Shown here in pieces: positions 17,299 to 26,093 of a stretch of 54,746 bases of DNA (position 1 is the stretch's first letter; each line of letters opens with the position of its first letter). Source of the DNA: a virus; the IMG/VR virus record IMGVR_UViG_3300000117_000028, positions 1-54,746 of that record; one strand, given 5' to 3'. A program made the translations under genes and the position numbers. The notes beneath the pieces are model-generated. The model saw nothing but the letters and a program-made list of their open reading frames with translations, was not told the DNA's origin and searched no databases.

Positions 17299-19178
17299 GA
17301 GTCACCCGAGCAAGCCATCGTCTGCATACTTACTGTGTTGTCTTCATTCTCGTAGTTAGAAAGGTCTGACCAGTCAATGGATTCAGGCATTAGTGATAGC
17401 ATCTCTTCGTACTCTTCCTTAGTGCAATCCTGATATGGTGCCTGTTGGTAAGTATGATCTGAGTGTGGCAAGAATGACACACCTGACATCTCGTCAAAGT
17501 GCTCATATACAAATGCCCCCACAGCCATCCACTCAGCATCCCGTACTGAGATAGTCACAGATGGTTTGTGTTCACACCAGTGTCGCTGATAGGTGAGCCA
17601 CAACTCAAGCTGTTCTACAGCTGTCATATCATTACGTGTGACAGCCTGCTCAGGGGACTTGACAGGGAAGCTAAACACTACAGTAGAGTCAGGCTTCATA
17701 ACACAAGGCTCATTAGGAATGCCTTGGTCAATCATGAACTGTGTTAGTGGGTCTTTGTTATCACCACGCACAGTACGAATATAATAGGGGCTGTGACGAG
17801 CATGAATTCCACTAGCAGAATCAACCAGTTGTGATACCGTACCCGAAGGTTTAACACAGCTGATAGAAGTACTAGCAGGGATGCCAAGGCGTTCAGCCCA
17901 CTCAGCGTTAGTAGCCACAGCAATGGATCGTAAATGTTCAAGGGTCTTATCCAATCCGTTGTTAGATGATGTCATTAAAGGGTTGTCCATAATGCCTGTC
18001 ATAGACACACCAAGCAACCGTTCTTCTGCAGTATTGTTTTGCCACACCTTACGTAGGTAGGGGAACTTAATCAGTGTAGACTGTATTGTACCTAAAATAG
18101 TGGCAAGCTTAACCTTACGTTCCAAGTCTTTCAATGTATCCGTTGCACGTACCACGCACTCCGTTAGATTACAAAACTGATATGGGCGCAAGATGATTTC
18201 CGAACACGGGTTGGTCCCGAACTCATGGTTAGGATCACGCCTACCAAACTTAGCTGCTTGCTTCTTGGATGCCTCACGGTTGAAGATACCACGCTCACCA
18301 GACTTAGACTCAACCAGAGACAGCCACTCACGCATGAATGTTTCCATGTCTGGCTTCTCAGTGTATGAGACAGAGTTGTTAGCCAAGGCACGATGCCCAG
18401 CTGTTTCCCACCACTGCCCTGACTTAGCGTGACGCATACGATCATCACTAAGGTTAGACAGAGAGATCATAGCACTGCGGCGTACACCACCTACAACAAC
18501 GATCTGACCAATGAAGCACATCAAGTCGTGACACTCCATAGAGGATAGCTTACGTCCTTGTGCTGCCTTGAAAGTAGACACAGCAAAGTTAAATAGTTCT
18601 ACGAGTGGCGCTGGGCCTGATGCTCTACCGCCGAATGTTTTAAGCCTTGCACCTGCAGGGCGTACCTGTGATACATCCCACTTAGGAATCTCACCAGCCC
18701 AGAGGAGTGCAAGAACTTGACGGAACCCCTTAGCCCAACCTTCCTTACTATCCTTAACGACAACGACAGACTCACTCTGGAACAGCTCAGGCACTTCTGG
18801 AAGCTTGCTGACGAACTGGCGCTCAACGGAGAACCCGACACCAGTACCACAGAGGAGAATGTACATAGCCTCATCAAATGATTTAGGGTCATCTACGGGT
18901 AGGTAGCTACAGTTGTAGCCTGCTGTGTTGTCACGATCTAGGGCTGGTCCAGCTGTCATCATAGCTCTCATGGATGGCATGATCTCTTGGCCTACGATAG
19001 CTTGTTCAATATCCTTTATGTAGCTGTTGTCTATGCCACCAAGTGCCTTACGTACTACGTTATCCATATAACGTCCTACTGTTTCACTCCATGACTCACG
19101 GCCCTTGCCATCAAAGTACTTGGCGTAGCGTGACTTGTGGATAAACGATTGATAGTCTGTTGGTAAATAATTATTCAT
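17274..19178 (-). CDS. nrdJ: class II (adenosylcobalamin-dependent) ribonucleotide reductase
   Basis: A 634-residue monomeric-type enzyme that would make deoxynucleotides using a B12 cofactor. The active-site block N323-P-C325-S-E327 is intact. C90 (NCSYL) and C336 (FCNL) form the expected redox pair, and C623/C628 form the C-terminal reducing pair. The spacings match the Lactobacillus enzyme (11 between C325 and C336, 5 between the last two). GAGGAG lies 5 bases before the ATG at 19178, so I prefer it to the GTG six bases upstream. The host must supply cobalamin. Confidence 0.93.
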   Translation of the reverse strand: MNNYLPTDYQSFIHKSRYAKYFDGKGRESWSETVGRYMDNVVRKALGGIDNSYIKDIEQAIVGQEIMPSMRAMMTAGPALDRDNTAGYNCSYLPVDDPKSFDEAMYILLCGTGVGFSVERQFVSKLPEVPELFQSESVVVVKDSKEGWAKGFRQVLALLWAGEIPKWDVSQVRPAGARLKTFGGRASGPAPLVELFNFAVSTFKAAQGRKLSSMECHDLMCFIGQIVVVGGVRRSAMISLSNLSDDRMRHAKSGQWWETAGHRALANNSVSYTEKPDMETFMREWLSLVESKSGERGIFNREASKKQAAKFGRRDPNHEFGTNPCSEIILRPYQFCNLTECVVRATDTLKDLERKVKLATILGTIQSTLIKFPYLRKVWQNNTAEERLLGVSMTGIMDNPLMTSSNNGLDKTLEHLRSIAVATNAEWAERLGIPASTSISCVKPSGTVSQLVDSASGIHARHSPYYIRTVRGDNKDPLTQFMIDQGIPNEPCVMKPDSTVVFSFPVKSPEQAVTRNDMTAVEQLELWLTYQRHWCEHKPSVTISVRDAEWMAVGAFVYEHFDEMSGVSFLPHSDHTYQQAPYQDCTKEEYEEMLSLMPESIDWSDLSNYENEDNTVSMQTMACSGDSCEIVDLT

Positions 19179-19341
19179 TCTCACTCCTCGTTAGTATTTT
19201 AATATTTTTAATCGTCATACCATCCACATCGTGGATAAAATCCTGTAGCGTAATCTCAATCTCAGGATCAATGAATCCGTCTACAGGGACTTGGTATTCA
19301 TCTTCATCTACGTCTAGCGTTAAGAATACTTTAACTATCAC
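19171..19341 (-). CDS. small acidic hypothetical protein (GTG start)
   Basis: A 56-residue protein with GGAG before its GTG; the only nearby ATG is out of frame and stops at once. It overlaps the RNR start by 8 bases. It has alternating strands (VKVFLTLDVDEDEYQVPVDG) then EIEITLQDFIHDVDGMTIKNI, a pattern I recall from small proteins in many phages. No function is known to me. Tight coupling to RNR argues that it is real. Confidence 0.65.
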   Translation of the reverse strand: MIVKVFLTLDVDEDEYQVPVDGFIDPEIEITLQDFIHDVDGMTIKNIKILTRSENE

Positions 19342-19356
19342 TTCATACTCTCCTTC

Positions 19357-19683
19357 CTAGAAGTTTACTGTTAGTACATTGCCATCACGTTTATCTACTC
19401 GTGGTTCAGGTTCGTCATCTCCGTATGTTTCATCAACTATCTTTAATAAGCTGTGACGAAACTCTGCATTACTTTCCATCAATGAAATAGCAGAAATCAA
19501 CATCTCTGTTAACATACGTAAATGTGCGTAGTCCTCTTTGTTTAAATTATTGTAGTCTGTTGTAAGCATACCTACGTCAATATCACCTGTCCACTCTCCG
19601 TCTTCTACGTAGGGTGAGACACGTATGATAAAGTCATTAGGATCAAACTTTATGAATGATGATAGGTCTCGTTCTTCTGTCAT
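19357..19683 (-). CDS. hypothetical protein
   Basis: A 108-residue acidic protein starting at MTEERDLSS. GGAGT lies 4 bases before this ATG, so longer in-frame starts upstream are unlikely. It has a strand-rich middle and a helix (AHLRMLTEMLISAISLMES). It sits 2 bases after the endonuclease I gene. I do not recognise a family. Confidence 0.7.
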   Translation of the reverse strand: MTEERDLSSFIKFDPNDFIIRVSPYVEDGEWTGDIDVGMLTTDYNNLNKEDYAHLRMLTEMLISAISLMESNAEFRHSLLKIVDETYGDDEPEPRVDKRDGNVLTVNF

Positions 19684-19684
19684 G

Positions 19685-20137
19685 CTAACTCCTTTTAATT
19701 TTGTCATTAGGGAATACCACCAAGTCAGGGTGGTTGTCAATGCCTTTTTCTTTTAGCCAATTTTCTGGGACAATCCTATCTGCATACAGGAATTTATTCT
19801 TTTTACACCATGTACCATATGTACTCTTGGCACCCTTACTTAGCTTACGCTTGCTGCTTTCAAACACAAAGCGTATGTCTAGGTTAGGGTGTTGCTTTTT
19901 AATAGCAACATGTTTACGTCTGTCACTAGCTGTAAACAATCCCTTTACTTCTATGATTAATCCGTTAGGCAGTACAAAGTCAGGGGTATAGGTGCGGTAC
20001 ATCAAGTCTTCCCATTCAATTTTAATGGCTTCATACTTGAACTTTACTTTGTGTTCTTTCAAGTAATCTTTGACTTTGATTTCTAGTCCACTCCTATACC
20101 CATGCTTCATTGCGGCACGGAACTGCTTGCCATTCAT
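19685..20137 (-). CDS. endonuclease I, Holliday junction resolvase (T7 gp3-like)
   Basis: A 150-residue protein. The catalytic set E19, D53, E63 and K65 (GLEIK, TPDF, IIEVKG) has almost the same spacing as T7 endonuclease I (E20, D55, E65, K67). The enzyme cuts four-way junctions as a dimer, resolves replication branches before packaging, and can help degrade host DNA. Its ATG overlaps the stop of the coiled-coil gene upstream (TAATG). Confidence 0.9.
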   Translation of the reverse strand: MNGKQFRAAMKHGYRSGLEIKVKDYLKEHKVKFKYEAIKIEWEDLMYRTYTPDFVLPNGLIIEVKGLFTASDRRKHVAIKKQHPNLDIRFVFESSKRKLSKGAKSTYGTWCKKNKFLYADRIVPENWLKEKGIDNHPDLVVFPNDKIKRS

Positions 20138-20343
20138 TAGATTACCCAGCCGCCTCGCATGGTACGAATGCCAAGACTCTTTAGCTCTTCCATGATTGCT
20201 CCGTCTGCTGCCTTACGTGCTTCCATAGCGGTGCGTAAACCTGCGTAACGTTTCTCATGTAGCTCACGTTTACGTTCCCTTAGTTCTTCTTCCATTGCAG
20301 TAATCTCTTCCTGCATTTGTTTTACTTCGTCATCACCTAGCAT
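20137..20343 (-). CDS. small coiled-coil protein
   Basis: A 68-residue protein. Residues 5-45 are highly charged with heptad spacing (VKQMQEEITAMEEELRERKR), so it is probably a coiled-coil dimer. It lies between the Cas4-like nuclease and endonuclease I with a GAGGAG site. No family is recognised; a partner or regulator of the nucleases is possible but unproven. Confidence 0.7.
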   Translation of the reverse strand: MLGDDEVKQMQEEITAMEEELRERKRELHEKRYAGLRTAMEARKAADGAIMEELKSLGIRTMRGGWVI

Positions 20344-20346
20344 AAT

Positions 20347-21198
20347 TTACTCCTCTATATATGCCACAATCTTTGGGTCTTTTGCTTTTGACATACGGGC
20401 TGGTTCTTCTACCATGTTAGGCCAACACGCATGTCTATAATCACAGAATCTACAGCCATCGTTTAGTACCATATTTCCTGTTGGCTTACCCCGAAAGTGC
20501 TCAGGCACTGGGGAGAAGCAACGTTTGAATACGTTCTTGTTAACTGTCTCAACTGTATCTTTGATCTTGTCCAGTTCATTATCCATGTTAAGGTTATCAG
20601 CTGGTACGTACTTAAACTCACCATTGGCTTTGTTTACTACCCACCAACCACCAGCACGTTTGCCAGATGCTTTAGCATAACCTGCAAGCTGTCCTACGTA
20701 ACCAAAACTATCACCCTTTGCAAGCGTGTCAAAGGATTCAAACTTGTTACGGTAAGACCAGTCAGAGGCTGACTTCACATCATCAACAGCACCATCAACA
20801 ATGAGATCATAACTGCCGTGGACTTTAGTTCCTGCGGTGTCACCTACATCTAATGTAACATGGTCTGTGTCTTCAAACTTTACTCCTGCTTCTGTTAGTA
20901 GTCCTTTGAATACAGCCTCTACTATATCACCTAGCATCATGTTCATGATGAAGGTTGTCGGCTTGGGTAGTGCAGTCTCAGGTCTGTTCTTTTCAAACCA
21001 CAGTTGGCAAGTAGGACGCCCAACATTGGACATCCTTATTCTAAACTCACCACGAGACTTGCCACTACCAAACTGACGTTTCAATGCATCAGCAATTTCG
21101 GTAGCCACCTGCTGGATTGTTTCATCCCGCATGGTGGACTTACCGTTAACTGCGTCCGTCATATACTGGTGTAATGCCAGTTCGCCGGGATGGTTCAT
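20347..21198 (-). CDS. PD-(D/E)XK exonuclease with four cysteines (Cas4/AddB-like)
   Basis: A 283-residue protein. The nuclease core is YDLIVDGAVDDVKSA with D131, D140 and K142. C64 near the N-terminus plus C249, C252 and C258 (CRFCDYRHAC) near the C-terminus give the C...CxxC...C arrangement that holds a 4Fe-4S cluster in Cas4 and AddB nucleases. It would process DNA ends during replication or recombination. Its start overlaps the SSB-like gene stop (TAATG). The codons for S57-N-V-G overlap a diverged copy of the recurrent palindrome. Confidence 0.8.
   Translation of the reverse strand: MNHPGELALHQYMTDAVNGKSTMRDETIQQVATEIADALKRQFGSGKSRGEFRIRMSNVGRPTCQLWFEKNRPETALPKPTTFIMNMMLGDIVEAVFKGLLTEAGVKFEDTDHVTLDVGDTAGTKVHGSYDLIVDGAVDDVKSASDWSYRNKFESFDTLAKGDSFGYVGQLAGYAKASGKRAGGWWVVNKANGEFKYVPADNLNMDNELDKIKDTVETVNKNVFKRCFSPVPEHFRGKPTGNMVLNDGCRFCDYRHACWPNMVEEPARMSKAKDPKIVAYIEE
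21018..21031. repeat. palindrome copy 1 (variant) inside the Cas4-like nuclease gene
   Basis: GCCCAACATTGGAC, one base off the consensus, encoding S-N-V-G. It is the most distant copy from the divergent region and may be a chance match or a decayed copy. Confidence 0.5.
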
Positions 21199-22091
21199 TA
21201 CACGAAGTCCTCTTCGTCAATGTCCACAAATGCTTCAACAGTATCTGTATCTGTGTCATCATTCTTGTAGGCGTTTTCATCCCAAGCACCCTTGATGTAG
21301 TCGTTGTAGTTAGTAACCCATGCAAGGAAGTTTGCAAACGTTTCCTGCTCAGGGTCTGTAACATCAAGTGTCTCTTGTAGGTCAAGAGCTAAGGTAGGAA
21401 GATAGAATACACTACCATTTGGAAGTGCACGTTCTTCTGTCGCAGCTTTCATGTTGTGCTGTACAGGAAGTCGGCGCATCTTACTTAGCTTAGTAAAGAT
21501 AGTACCCGCAGTTTTAAATGCGTCACGGTTCTCAATCTCCCAGATGAATGCTTGAGGTTCCAAGTCCACAGGATTACCTTGTGCATCTGTTACATCGTGC
21601 ATCTCTACAGTACCAAACATAACACGAACACGTTTGATCTGACGGATCAGGTCTTGTGTTTTCTCTGGCAATGCTTTGAAGTCTTCAATCCATCCAGCAG
21701 GTTTACCACAGTTGAAACCACCGTCATTGTCTTTGAGATCACTGTTTAGATCGTTAGCCATAAGTGTCTTGACGTAACGATTAGGTGTAGTGTCACTACC
21801 TTTGATGAACCGCTTGTACATAAAGCGTTGTAGGTATGGGCGGATAGTAGCTGTGGGTGCATAGTAGGTAGGCCCATCTGGAATTTCCAGTTTGTATGTA
21901 CCACCTGATACAACTTCCATCTTTACTTTCTTACCGTTGATTGTGTCTTCACCCATGATAGCTGAGTGATTGATACGCAAACGTGCAAGTGTGCTTGCTT
22001 GTGATTTCTGTTTACCAGAATCCACAGACATGCCCATTGCCTCTGCCATTGCTGCGTAGTTACCTGTATTGATTGTTGCGATCTGTGTCAT
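21198..22091 (-). CDS. probable single-stranded DNA-binding protein
   Basis: A 297-residue protein ending in a long acidic tail with an aromatic near the end (DTVEAFVDIDEEDFV), the hallmark of T7 gp2.5-type and bacterial SSBs. The acidic tail recruits polymerase and helicase. The start MTQIATIN has GGAG at 8-9 bases; the ATG six bases upstream is too close to it. It lies directly downstream of the DNA polymerase and before the exonuclease. No OB-fold motif is obvious by eye, so the call rests on tail and context. Confidence 0.65.
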   Translation of the reverse strand: MTQIATINTGNYAAMAEAMGMSVDSGKQKSQASTLARLRINHSAIMGEDTINGKKVKMEVVSGGTYKLEIPDGPTYYAPTATIRPYLQRFMYKRFIKGSDTTPNRYVKTLMANDLNSDLKDNDGGFNCGKPAGWIEDFKALPEKTQDLIRQIKRVRVMFGTVEMHDVTDAQGNPVDLEPQAFIWEIENRDAFKTAGTIFTKLSKMRRLPVQHNMKAATEERALPNGSVFYLPTLALDLQETLDVTDPEQETFANFLAWVTNYNDYIKGAWDENAYKNDDTDTDTVEAFVDIDEEDFV

Positions 22092-22128
22092 AAACATTCT
22101 CCTTTTGTTTTAGCGAACCCTAGTTATA

Positions 22129-24180
22129 TCATGCTACATCATTTGTGTCAAGCCAGTTTGGACCAATCTTTGCCTCAAGAAGTAGTGGTACATTGAAGTC
22201 TAACCCCCACTTCTTGTTGACGATTGTTAGTAGCTTGTCATTGGCTGCACTTATGATACGTAATACTTTTTCCTCTTCTTCTGGATGCACATCAATCACG
22301 ATTGAATCGTGTACTGTATTGACTATGCATGATTGCATTTGATTTGCCTCTAATAACTTGTCAATGTATATCAGAGATATAGGTACAATGTCAGCCGTAG
22401 CAAACGATTGCACCGGAAAGTTTTTGATCTGTGTGAAAAATGTCACAGTACCATTAGCTCTACGTGTTACATCAGGGAAAGAGAACTCCCGACCTGATGG
22501 TGTCTTGATCTTGCCTGTAGCTAGAGCCTCACGTGCAAGATCCTTGTGCCACTTACCAATACCTGAGTACTTCTTAGTGAACTGCTCATAGTACGCTGCC
22601 TCTGCTGGGGTACGACCAAACCCACTAGCCCCATACAAAGGAGCAAATGTGTGTGCCTTGGCTTCCTGACGTGACATAGTTTGACCTGCATCACTGATCA
22701 CCTGTGCAGTGTATGAGTGTACATCAAACCCTGTAGTCACTTCATCAATGGCGGTCTTGTCCTGTGATAAGAATGCTGCCACACGAAACTCAAGCTGTGC
22801 AAAGTCAGCTTCCATAATCTGACCGCCAGTCCAACGTGATTTGAATACACGCTTCACTGGAAACGTACCACCACGTGGCATGTTCTGCATGTTAGGATCG
22901 GCACCAGATAAACGTCCCGTAGCTGTACGGTGTTGCAGTAGTCTGACGTGTAGAAGACCATCTTGTTTTACATGTGTTGATATGCCTTCCACAAAGCTTG
23001 ATAGATATGTATCAACGGCAGACAGACGGCGAACTCGTTGTAAGAACAACACTGCGTCCTGCATACCACGTTGTCTAGCGATACCTTCAAGGTACTCAAG
23101 TTTATCTTTGCTTGTTGCGAAACCGTTAGCTGAGGCCCATTTTGCTGTAGGTGCATTGAACTTTAACCCCGCAACAGACGAATGAATATCAATAAATATA
23201 TAACCTGAACTATCGCAGGTAGTACATTTATTTGTTCGTGCATAGAGTGTTCCATCTTTCTTTACCTTCCGTATCTGACCAGTGCCGTTGCATGTTGTGC
23301 ACTGCTTTGCTTTTTGTTTGTACAACGTCTTAGTATTCTGGCGTACTGTACTACGATAGTCCGTATCAGACATACGATACGAATCAAATAGGTCAGCCCA
23401 TACTTTTTTGTCATGGGGTTTCTTACTGTAGATAACCCAAGACAATTGCTCTGGACTATTGAGATTGATAGGACGATCACCCATCAACTCACTGATCTGT
23501 TCCTCAAGGTCACGTATCAACTGGTCACGTTCCTGTTGGAACTCTTGCCGCACACCCTCAAGTGCATCCATGTCTACACTGAACCCACGCTGATATACTT
23601 TAGCAAGGTGTATAGCTAACTGATTGGTCAGCCGTATAGTTCCGTCCAGTGAAGTGCATTCCTCGTATGATGTCTGCAAACGAAGATACAATTGCTGTGT
23701 GGCATGTAAGTCATGTGACAAGTACTCTGACAACTCTGCGTGTGGAATGTCACGTACTGAGTAGCCCTGCTTGAAATACTCCTTGAGTGTGTCTTGCTTC
23801 TGTGTGTCAAGGTTGTACCGTTCTGCACAAGCATCAAGTGATAGAGCTTCTTTCTGCCCACGCTGCAACACGTACTCACCTAGCATGGTGTCAAAGATAG
23901 GGCCATTGTATGTGAAGCCAGACTCCCAAAGCCAAAGCAAGTCGTGTGCAGCGTTGTGCATAATTAGAAGGGCGGTGTCATCCAGTTTCTGTTGGACAAT
24001 CAGCCGCCCCTCTGTGGTAGGTTGTTGCTCTGCGTGATCAAAAGTTACAATGTCTTGGTTTCCAAGATCATCTAGCATACCTACCATTACCAGTGTATTC
24101 TCTGGCTCAAACGGATCAAGGTGCATCTTACCATTCCGCTTTACCACAGTGTTTTCTACGTCAAGGGTAAGGTGTTTCAT
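22129..24180 (-). CDS. polA: family A DNA polymerase with DnaJ-like zinc insertion
   Basis: A 683-residue protein. The 3'-5' exonuclease domain has D7 and E9 (LDVEN), HNAAHD near 75 and YLSHDLHA near 153. The polymerase domain has motif A EADFAQLEF (D459), motif B RQEAKAHTFAPLYG (R504, K508, F512, Y516) and motif C VHDSIVID (H624, D625). Between them C294TTC297NGTG and C319TTC322 match the CxxCxGxG zinc repeats of DnaJ. The same unusual architecture was described for phage HMO-2011. It is the replicative polymerase. A GGAG site and ATG at 24180 fix the start. Confidence 0.95.
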   Translation of the reverse strand: MKHLTLDVENTVVKRNGKMHLDPFEPENTLVMVGMLDDLGNQDIVTFDHAEQQPTTEGRLIVQQKLDDTALLIMHNAAHDLLWLWESGFTYNGPIFDTMLGEYVLQRGQKEALSLDACAERYNLDTQKQDTLKEYFKQGYSVRDIPHAELSEYLSHDLHATQQLYLRLQTSYEECTSLDGTIRLTNQLAIHLAKVYQRGFSVDMDALEGVRQEFQQERDQLIRDLEEQISELMGDRPINLNSPEQLSWVIYSKKPHDKKVWADLFDSYRMSDTDYRSTVRQNTKTLYKQKAKQCTTCNGTGQIRKVKKDGTLYARTNKCTTCDSSGYIFIDIHSSVAGLKFNAPTAKWASANGFATSKDKLEYLEGIARQRGMQDAVLFLQRVRRLSAVDTYLSSFVEGISTHVKQDGLLHVRLLQHRTATGRLSGADPNMQNMPRGGTFPVKRVFKSRWTGGQIMEADFAQLEFRVAAFLSQDKTAIDEVTTGFDVHSYTAQVISDAGQTMSRQEAKAHTFAPLYGASGFGRTPAEAAYYEQFTKKYSGIGKWHKDLAREALATGKIKTPSGREFSFPDVTRRANGTVTFFTQIKNFPVQSFATADIVPISLIYIDKLLEANQMQSCIVNTVHDSIVIDVHPEEEEKVLRIISAANDKLLTIVNKKWGLDFNVPLLLEAKIGPNWLDTNDVA

Positions 24181-24188
24181 TGCGTCTC

Positions 24189-24386
24189 CTATATTGAATC
24201 GTTTGGATGCCAGTTATCCCATTCATCTTCTATTAATAGATCATTGCCATACACCTTGTCAAGTTCATTTTGAAACATTTTATCATTGGCGTACATCTGC
24301 ATTGCTTTCAATGCTTCTTTGCACGTCAAGTTTTGACGATGCATTTCTGATACAAGTGCTGCTGCATCTACTTCATCTTTGTTCAT
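24189..24386 (-). CDS. small acidic hypothetical protein
   Basis: A 65-residue helical protein with a GGAG site, 8 bases ahead of the polymerase gene. The C-terminus is tryptophan and acid rich (IEDEWDNWHPNDSI). No family is recognised. The spacing suggests co-translation with polymerase. Confidence 0.65.
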   Translation of the reverse strand: MNKDEVDAAALVSEMHRQNLTCKEALKAMQMYANDKMFQNELDKVYGNDLLIEDEWDNWHPNDSI

Positions 24387-24389
24387 TTG

Positions 24390-24629
24390 TTATCTCCCCT
24401 TTACTAACCGTGAATAGAAGGCACCCTCTGGACTACGTAGTGCCGTGTTTAAATCTAGCAACTGTTGGTACGACATATACAATATCTGATACTCATTTAG
24501 TGTGTTATCAAACTGTCTCAAGTAAACAACATCGTCATCACCGACTACCATTTCCACATCATTGAAGCGGTCATTTTCATCTAGTGTTGTTATGACTGCT
24601 GCATCACTTTCAAACTCAACTGTGTACAT
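24390..24629 (-). CDS. hypothetical protein
   Basis: A 79-residue protein, beta-rich in the first half (TVEFESDAAVITTLDENDRF) and helical in the second (ILYMSYQQLLDLNTAL). It overlaps the 42-residue gene upstream by 14 bases and leaves 3 bases before the next. No function is known to me. Confidence 0.65.
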   Translation of the reverse strand: MYTVEFESDAAVITTLDENDRFNDVEMVVGDDDVVYLRQFDNTLNEYQILYMSYQQLLDLNTALRSPEGAFYSRLVKGR

Positions 24630-24744
24630 CTGGCTGCTCTGCTACAAGAATGTTAACGTGAGCTACGTTACCTTCCACACGGGTGATAACATACTCAAGC
24701 CCTGCCTTGGTGAGTAACAATCTTAGTTGACCTATAGGTATCAT
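24616..24744 (-). CDS. 42-residue small protein
   Basis: A short frame starting MIPIGQLRLLLTKAGLEYVI and ending PDVHS. Its ATG overlaps the stop of the DUF3310 gene as ATGA, and its end overlaps the next start. This double overlap and the hydrophobic helix-strand pattern support a real gene that length filters would miss. It has no recognised family. Confidence 0.6.
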   Translation of the reverse strand: MIPIGQLRLLLTKAGLEYVITRVEGNVAHVNILVAEQPDVHS

Positions 24745-25037
24745 GTCTTATCCTTTCCATCTAGATGTATCAGACGATCCAAGTACCACTGTGACTTGAG
24801 TAGATCCTCTTGCTTGTTCTTGTAACGCCAGCGGTGTAGGTACTTAGCTATGTTACCACGAAGGTAGCCTATGTATTCCTCTGTGGTGAGGAAGTCTTCT
24901 ATGTAGTCAATGCACTCAATGCTACCCTTACCATAGTGCGCTGGGTTGTTGACGTTATCTGGTGTATGCTCTGCCAATACGGTCTCCTTAAAGTCTTCCT
25001 GCTCTTTCATCAATCGTTTCCACTCACTGTTTATCAT
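24741..25037 (-). CDS. DUF3310 family protein (phage nucleotide kinase-like)
   Basis: A 98-residue protein with the DUF3310 pattern: VNNPAHYGKGSIECIDYIED, then GNIAKYLHRWRYKNK and LLKSQWYLDRLI. Such proteins are common beside phage replication genes and are often labelled nucleotide kinase, but they have no P-loop and the enzyme role is unproven. GGAGG lies 7 bases before the ATG at 25037; the GTG one codon earlier is less likely. Confidence 0.75.
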   Translation of the reverse strand: MINSEWKRLMKEQEDFKETVLAEHTPDNVNNPAHYGKGSIECIDYIEDFLTTEEYIGYLRGNIAKYLHRWRYKNKQEDLLKSQWYLDRLIHLDGKDKT

Positions 25038-25071
25038 CACTCTTCCTCCAGACAGAAGCTACCCTCTGGTG

Positions 25072-25302
25072 TCATGGGTCTACCCCTCTCTCTTTCTGCG
25101 CCTTAATTACATCTTCATACTTGTTGAACAACTGCTCAAACTTCCACTGGTACACTTGCTGCATACCAAGCAGGGCGTTCATCAGTTCGTCTGGGGTAGG
25201 CTCACGCTCACCGTCACCTATCTGTTTGAAGATAGCCTTAAGGTCATCGCATACATGCCAGCAGTCCATTATCATTGGCTCTAAGTCATACAGTTTAGTC
25301 AT
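25072..25302 (-). CDS. hypothetical protein
   Basis: A 76-residue helical protein. GGGAGG is 6 bases before the second ATG (25302), which I take as the start. It overlaps the stop of the 51-residue gene upstream by 8 bases. It contains DCWHVCDDL and a C-terminal charged helix. I recall similar small proteins near ThyX in marine phages. The function is unknown. Confidence 0.65.
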   Translation of the reverse strand: MTKLYDLEPMIMDCWHVCDDLKAIFKQIGDGEREPTPDELMNALLGMQQVYQWKFEQLFNKYEDVIKAQKERGVDP

Positions 25303-25450
25303 CTTCATCCTCCCATTGTAGGCCAGTTTTAATTAACGACACAAAGCCCACGTTAAATATGGCTGCAAATGTCTCTGGGTCACACTCTACCTGCAACGTA
25401 GCACTGCCATCCTCATGCTCAGTTATTTCAGTTATTTTGACTTCACTCAT
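25295..25450 (-). CDS. 51-residue acidic small protein
   Basis: Begins [20 protein letters not shown] and ends QWEDEDD. A GGAG site lies upstream, its start overlaps the end of thyX by 8 bases, and its end overlaps the next gene. The [10 protein letters not shown] pattern resembles small phage proteins often found with nucleotide-metabolism genes. No function is known. Confidence 0.65.
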   Translation of the reverse strand: MSEVKITEITEHEDGSATLQVECDPETFAAIFNVGFVSLIKTGLQWEDEDD

Positions 25451-26093
25451 CGTCATCTCCTTGCATCAAAGCATCCCATGACACAGGAAATAACCTATCC
25501 ATGTGCCTATGGATATGCCATGCCACTAACCGTGTCTCGTACTGTGTGTCAGACTTACACCGTAGGTTACACATGTCAGCAAAGGCATCAAGGCTACCAG
25601 ACCAGTACCACTCAGTCATTGTAGACTGTGGCAGTACCATACGGGCTTGCTCCGGTGCTATACCTACCCGTAATAGCTCTTTGTATATATCCAGTTGGTT
25701 GTAGTTACCTAATGGCCCTTCATATTTTACTTCACCCTCACTACCTTGCTTCTTGTCAGCACTACGACCACGCCATACGTCAGGCACATAGAACTCAGGT
25801 TCATCATCTACGTAGCGCCTAGATATTTCGTTCCATCTCAAGAACTTATGCTTAACTAGCTGCCGTGCTACAAAGATTGGAGCCTTGACGTGGAAGGATG
25901 CGAAGCAATGCCCAAAGGGACTGATATGACGATGCTTGGCAAGGTAACGGATAAGCTTATCATCCTTAGCCTTGAGCTTAGGTGGACCCCAAGGATCGTC
26001 TTCCATCTCACTGGTCTTACCAAATGACACACGGGCAGCATTAGCTACGGTCAGGTCATTGCCCATGTGGTTTATGTATGTTGTTTTAATCAC
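25443..26093 (-). CDS. thyX: flavin-dependent thymidylate synthase ThyX
   Basis: A 216-residue enzyme making dTMP from dUMP with FAD, NADPH and methylene-tetrahydrofolate. The ThyX signature RQLVKHKFLRWNEISRRY lies at residues 77-94. The usual RHR is KHK (81-83), a conservative change, with the serine seven residues later (S91). A KHRHISPFGHC block at 53-63 and a C-terminal LVAWHIHRHMD also fit. The start is GTG with GGAG at about 8 bases, overlapping the endonuclease VII stop. Confidence 0.92.
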   Translation of the reverse strand: MIKTTYINHMGNDLTVANAARVSFGKTSEMEDDPWGPPKLKAKDDKLIRYLAKHRHISPFGHCFASFHVKAPIFVARQLVKHKFLRWNEISRRYVDDEPEFYVPDVWRGRSADKKQGSEGEVKYEGPLGNYNQLDIYKELLRVGIAPEQARMVLPQSTMTEWYWSGSLDAFADMCNLRCKSDTQYETRLVAWHIHRHMDRLFPVSWDALMQGDDDE

